Part shown: piece by piece, positions 59,746-64,000 of the stretch
How the letters are laid out: every line of letters begins with the position of its first letter
Numbering within the stretch: the first letter of the stretch is position 1
Source: Oxyruncus cristatus
Lineage: Eukaryota; Chordata; Aves; Passeriformes; Cotingidae
NCBI GenBank assembly: GCA_013399855.1
Contig: VXAY01002601.1
Location: 62,001 to 126,000 of the forward strand
Length of the DNA stretch: 64,000 bases
Direction of reading: 5' to 3'
Position numbers and translations under genes: made by a program
The notes under the pieces: model-generated
Database searches by the model: none
What the model was told of the DNA's origin: nothing
What the model saw: the letters and a program-made list of their open reading frames with translations, nothing else

Positions 59746-60615
59746 NNNNNNNNNNNNNNNNNNNNNNNNNNNNNNNNNNNNNNNNNNNNNNNNNNNNNNN
59801 NNNNNNNNNNNNNNNNNNNNNNNNNNNNNNNNNNNNNNNNNNNNNNNNNNNNNNNNNNNNNNNNNNNNNNNNNNNNNNNNNNNNNNNNNNNNNNNNNNNN
59901 NNNNNNNNNNNNNNNNNNNNNNNNNNNNNNNNNNNNNNNNNNNNNNNNNNNNNNNNNNNNNNNNNNNNNNNNNNNNNNNNNNNNNNNNNNNNNNNNNNNN
60001 NNNNNNNNNNNNNNNNNNNNNNNNNNNNNNNNNNNNNNNNNNNNNNNNNNNNNNNNNNNNNNNNNNNNNNNNNNNNNNNNNNNNNNNNNNNNNNNNNNNN
60101 NNNNNNNNNNNNNNNNNNNNNNNNNNNNNNNNNNNNNNNNNNNNNNNNNNNNNNNNNNNNNNNNNNNNNNNNNNNNNNNNNNNNNNNNNNNNNNNNNNNN
60201 NNNNNNNNNNNNNNNNNNNNNNNNNNNNNNNNNNNNNNNNNNNNNNNNNNNNNNNNNNNNNNNNNNNNNNNNNNNNNNNNNNNNNNNNNNNNNNNNNNNN
60301 NNNNNNNNNNNNNNNNNNNNNNNNNNNNNNNNNNNNNNNNNNNNNNNNNNNNNNNNNNNNNNNNNNNNNNNNNNNNNNNNNNNNNNNNNNNNNNNNNNNN
60401 NNNNNNNNNNNNNNNNNNNNNNNNNNNNNNNNNNNNNNNNNNNNNNNNNNNNNNNNNNNNNNNNNNNNNNNNNNNNNNNNNNNNNNNNNNNNNNNNNNNN
60501 NNNNNNNNNNNNNNNNNNNNNNNNNNNNNNNNNNNNNNNNNNNNNNNNNNNNNNNNNNNNNNNNNNNNNNNNNNNNNNNNNNNNNNNNNNNNNNNNNNNN
60601 NNNNNNNNNNNNNNN
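59746..60615. other. Assembly gap (870 N) inside a CR1
   Basis: 870 unknown bases. Both flanks are plus-strand CR1 ORF2 in the order expected for one element, so the gap very likely hides its reverse transcriptase core. 870 is a multiple of three, so a frame can be read across, but this depends on the estimated gap size and proves nothing about integrity. Confidence 0.98.
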
Positions 60616-61020
60616 GAGGCTGGTGAAAGGACTCGAGCACAAGTCCTATGAGGAGAGGCTGAGAGAGCTGGGGTTGTTTAGCCTGGAGAAGAGGAGGTTC
60701 AGGGTAGACCTTACTCTCTACAACTCTCTACAACTACCCGAAAGGAGGTTGTAGCCAGGTGGGCATTGGTCTCTTCTCACCAGCAGCTCTGCCAGGGGAG
60801 GTTTAGTTAGGAAGAAATTCTTTACAGAGAGTGTAAGCAGGCATTGGAATGGACTGCTCAGCGAGGTGGTGGATTCATTGTCCCTGGAGATTTTTAAGAC
60901 GAGACTGCATGTGGCACTTAGGGCCATGGTCTAGTAACCACAGCAGTGTTGGATCAAGGGTTGGACTTCATGATCTTGGAGGTCTTTTTCAACCCAGTTC
61001 ATTCTATGATTCTATGATTC
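60616..61020 (+). mobile_element. CR1 LINE ORF2 C-terminus and 3' end, right of gap
   Basis: Starts in the ORF2 C-terminal region ([19 protein letters not shown], then [13 protein letters not shown]). A perfect 10-bp tandem duplication, ACTCTCTACA at 60,713-60,722 and 60,723-60,732, shifts the frame. The element continues through 'ctacccgaaaggaggttgta', 'gaagaaattctttacagaga' and 'ggttggacttcatgatcttg' to two clean ATTCTATG octamers ending at 61,020. Orientation and order make it the 3' part of the copy at 59,279-59,745. The intact tail suggests a fairly recent insertion; the frameshift shows it is inactive. Confidence 0.93.
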
Positions 61021-64000
61021 TTGTTGTTTTGGAGGTTCTTAGATCTGATAAATACCTTGATTTTACAGTCAAGTTTTCTTTTAAAATAATTTGGTAGGAC
61101 CTGAAATTTATTTCTTCTGTAAGTTGTTCTCATGAACTCTGTTCTATAAAGTATGGATGAAGATCAGGTCAAGGCAACAGCGTAATCCCAAGAGATGCAT
61201 TGCTCACTCTGATGGGACATAGTGCTGGAGACAAGTTAAATATAAATAATTTGAGGTTTGGAGGGTTTGGTGTGCTGGCTAACTAGTGAAAAAGAAATAA
61301 ATGATCTTGGGCTGACCCAAAAAATGAATGTGCATTTTTGGAATTGTTAACAAAACAGAAAGTAGAAACTTGTGTGGTAATCTATGTCCTACACAGTGGA
61401 CCATGGTTACTCATCAGTGAGCTGAGAGGAACGAAGTTTATATTGCATCTTTACCTGGTTCCGAGCAGACATTCTTCTTTGAGAAATCTTATATTTAGTT
61501 TCAGTTTCCATTTCCTTGTCTTGTCCTCTTGCAGTTGCTCCACATTATAGGAGAATTTAGATAACCTGGTCAGAAAAAGACAGCATAAGAACAGACAACA
61601 CATATTCTGGTTATGACTCTCACAGCGGAGTGAGGGGGAGATACTTTTTTTCATCCAAATTCTAGTGTGTACTGTATAGTAAGATCTATTTATCTGTCTC
61701 TACCTAGAAATTTTGTGTAGCCTATTCTGGTTTTGTGGCCTGTGCTGGAGCGCTCTTGGAATCCAGTTATGTTAATTAAAGTATTTGAAAACTAGTAAAA
61801 TAACATGTTAGCACTTCCAAAACCAGTTATTTTCTTCCTTATTTTTATCCATCTTCCAAGTACAACTAAGATTAAGTGGTTTTGAGTAGAGAGCCATCCT
61901 GGAAATTCTAAAAATCTGCTGTCTTATCATGAGTTTTTTTAAAAAAGGAAGTTCTTCAGTGCTTCCTACTGGCTTCATTGTGGCCAGAGCTATGAGATAA
62001 TTGAAGTACTACCAGGATTTCATTCATGTGACAAGTATTGCCCTCACTTTCAACCCATGCAAACTTACTGGAATTGAATGCTACAGAACTTGGCCCTTTA
62101 AACCTGCCTACTTATCCTGCCTGCCTTCCCTTCTTACTCTATAGAAAGAACAGAACTTGGCTGGAAAATTCAACTCTCCTTGAGTTGATAAGATTTTATT
62201 CCCAGGAATTTTCATCTATATATTATTTCCAGTGATTCAAAGAATGTCACGTGGGGCAACACATGCAGAGCACTGGATTCTCCTGCAATGTTTCTATAAG
62301 TGCTCAACAGCAGCATGCAATAAAATTATGCAGTACTACCATTAGCAGCACAGAGCACGAAAAGCTTTTTCTCCACAATGGGAGACTATGGAGCAAGTCT
62401 GCAGGCTGTGGAAACTGTCAGTGAATGTATCCATCCTGATTCATTTCATCAAAAGAACTGGGTTCAAACCTTCTGACAGTGTTCCCTCTGATCGCCACAC
62501 CGAATGTTGGTTTGTGAAGTGTCGACTGAAGGAGTAATACTATAAAAATGGGGTTTATTTCAAAATGCCCCCAGGACCTCTACAGAAGTGTCCACTATAT
62601 TGCTTTTCAGCTCCTAGATGTCTCTGGTAGCAACTTGGGTAAGACCAGTATGAGCTGTAGCTGAGAGGGCAACAGTAGGGCAATACAGGGTGAGTTGTTC
62701 CTATCTATGCTATAGAAACTGGTTTAGGCAGGAACAAGAAGGTAAGTAATAGATGCTTTAATAGATGCTTTTAAACTTGGTGGTGAAAGACAGACTCTCT
62801 CAGGTGCTTTGAATGATGTACGTCATCCAGACTTCTCCCGAGACCATTTAAAGTTATTATTTGCTGCCCCCAAATCCTCTTGAAACTATTACCTTATATG
62901 AAATGAAAAGCCACTAAATTCTTTCCTAATGACAGTCATTCAAACTGGATAGTTTAGAAGACTTATGGCTAGCCTTATGCCAGGAACTTTTTATAGTGAA
63001 ACAAGACCTAAGCAGTACCTTTCTCAAGTATACCTTTCAATCAATGTAACAAAAACTGTCTCAGTCTAACAGGACAGAGAATTACACAGGAGAAAGGTCA
63101 TGATTTTCTTCTCTCTCTGACTAGCGATATCCATACTGACCACACTGTGCTGAAGCAGAACAGGTTTGACACCACGGTGTTTCGATTTTAGTAAGAGCGA
63201 CATTTGTAACCAAATTCTTTGTGTTCTTGTCTAGCTCCACCCAACTTATGATTAACTGATGATACAGATTTCAATGATTGTACAAAGATTTAATATGTTT
63301 TAAAAATTTGGGCCACAGCTGTTCTAATTTAGGGTGTTACTGTGTTTGAAAAGTGCTTTTTGGGCTATTCACTAGTTTTTTCACTTGTTTCTTCCTTATG
63401 TTCCTGTTTACATATGTCCACAGGACTGAACATATTTAGTTACTCAGCGAGGAATCAGAAACATGATTATGGGGCCTAAGTGATGAATTACACAGCAGAA
63501 ATGGTGCATGGAGAAAGTAGTTCCCTTGTGAATAACTTTTAAGAAAGAAATCGTTGACTCGAACTACCTGAACACTTAAAGTAATTAATCCAGTCAAAAC
63601 CATCTGGATTATGTTTTTTAAAGTTGATGTAAATTTTGCAACTACTTAAGGCCCTGTCCCTTTATAGGTTTCTTCAGATTTATAAGGCTTTCCACAATAC
63701 CATACAGCTAGTGGGAAATATGGATGTTAAACTTGCAGCAGCCTGGCAGCAAGGTGACTTCTCTTCAATAAAAAAAGTTCTTAAACTGGGACCAGAGCAG
63801 GTGTCAGTGTGTCTCCTTTCTGTAAGCCCACATGGAGAGTCCTTTCATTTTCATGAAGTTCATGTCAGCAAAGAAAATGACCTCTGATTAATTTAATTTG
63901 GGTATATATTCATGTTCACTCTCTCCAAAGTGCAACAGAGTCCAGAAAGCCATACTACCAGGCCATCCAAAATTTTGTCAGATGTCTTTGACTGGTTAAT
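61021..64000. other. Unique non-coding DNA with one weak exon candidate
   Basis: No recognised gene or interspersed repeat. The only segment that stands out is 63,678-63,800 (separate entry). An E-box CACGTG occurs at about 62,249. Confidence 0.5.
63678..63800 (+). other. Candidate exon (weak), 123 bp, phase 0-0
   Basis: Preceded by the pyrimidine-rich 'ccctttataggtttcttcag' and followed by 'gagcag|gtgtcagtg', an acceptable acceptor and donor. The 123 bp equal 41 codons, open in the frame starting IYKAFHNTIQLVGNMDVK and ending KKVLKLGPEQ, with both junctions between codons. The translation is not low-complexity and includes an amphipathic-looking Lys/Leu stretch, but I recognise no family. 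The frame stays open beyond the donor to 63,884, so stops do not define the segment. It lies near the window edge, where partner exons could not be seen. Confidence 0.2.

Noticed and set aside
59279..60754. 491-codon open frame on the plus strand
   Set aside because: About 290 of its codons are N from the assembly gap. The readable ends are CR1 ORF2, and the right end is frame-shifted by a 10-bp duplication. It is a mobile-element fragment, not a host gene.
1..64000. CRISPR arrays, bacterial-type operons, tRNA or rRNA genes, endogenous retroviral LTR pairs
   Set aside because: None seen. No regularly spaced repeats, no cloverleaf with intact boxes, no ribosomal RNA words, and no matching long terminal repeats or retroviral gag/pol motifs.

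Overview
This window looks like gene-poor nuclear DNA from a bird (or a close sauropsid), taken from a draft scaffold. The main evidence is repeat content. Six clear CR1-type LINE copies share the avian tail layout: a stretch meaning 'gttggact..atgatcttn..ggtc.cttccaac' followed by short ATTCTATG-like 3' repeats. Alu, L1 and B-type SINEs are absent, the background is AT-leaning with few CpGs, and there is one sharp CpG island. Two assembly scars, a single N at 57,676 and an 870-base N run at 59,746-60,615, show that this is assembled contig sequence.

I recognise no host protein-coding gene, tRNA, rRNA, CRISPR array or operon. The open frames outside repeats are at most about 155 codons. They have no family motif I can name and no consistent exon chain, as expected by chance in 64 kb. 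The only recognisable coding sequence is decayed CR1 ORF2 (reverse transcriptase and its C-terminal part) at 13,887-14,201, 59,279-59,745 and 60,616-60,754. The window could be a large intron or an intergenic region; the sequence alone does not decide this.

Layout. 1-6.5 kb: unique AT-rich DNA with a hAT-like terminal-inverted-repeat relic (1,429-1,660), a MIR-like SINE (4,068-4,215), a perfect 10-bp hairpin stem (4,998-5,034) and two CR1 tails 150 bp apart. 6.5-11.8 kb: unique. 11.8-12.2 kb: CpG island with two NotI-type octamers and a CTCF-like site. 13.76-14.54 kb: an 0.8-kb CR1. 14.5-37.5 kb: mostly unique, with a minus-strand tRNA-SINE relic (25.3 kb), a 47-bp strictly alternating purine-pyrimidine tract (28.9 kb), a 14-bp-arm dyad at 29,961-29,990 and a promoter-like GC patch at 35.6-35.85 kb. 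37.5-46 kb: weak ancient CR1 and MIR relics, polypyrimidine tracts (43.6-44.0 kb) and a (CA)n array. 46-47.3 kb: a (TTA)n(TTG)n array abutting a CR1, and a MIR-like relic. 47.3-56 kb: mostly unique, with a pentanucleotide array at 54.5 kb. 56.1-61.0 kb: two CR1s, an exact 120-bp direct repeat starting at an N, and a gap inside the second CR1. 61-64 kb: unique, with one weak candidate exon near 63.7 kb.

The parts do not form a pathway. The most useful results are the assembly problem at 56.6-57.8 kb, the CpG island as the best promoter candidate, the DNA secondary-structure elements, and the fact that every recognisable CR1 lies in the same orientation. I found no convincing undescribed biological system.
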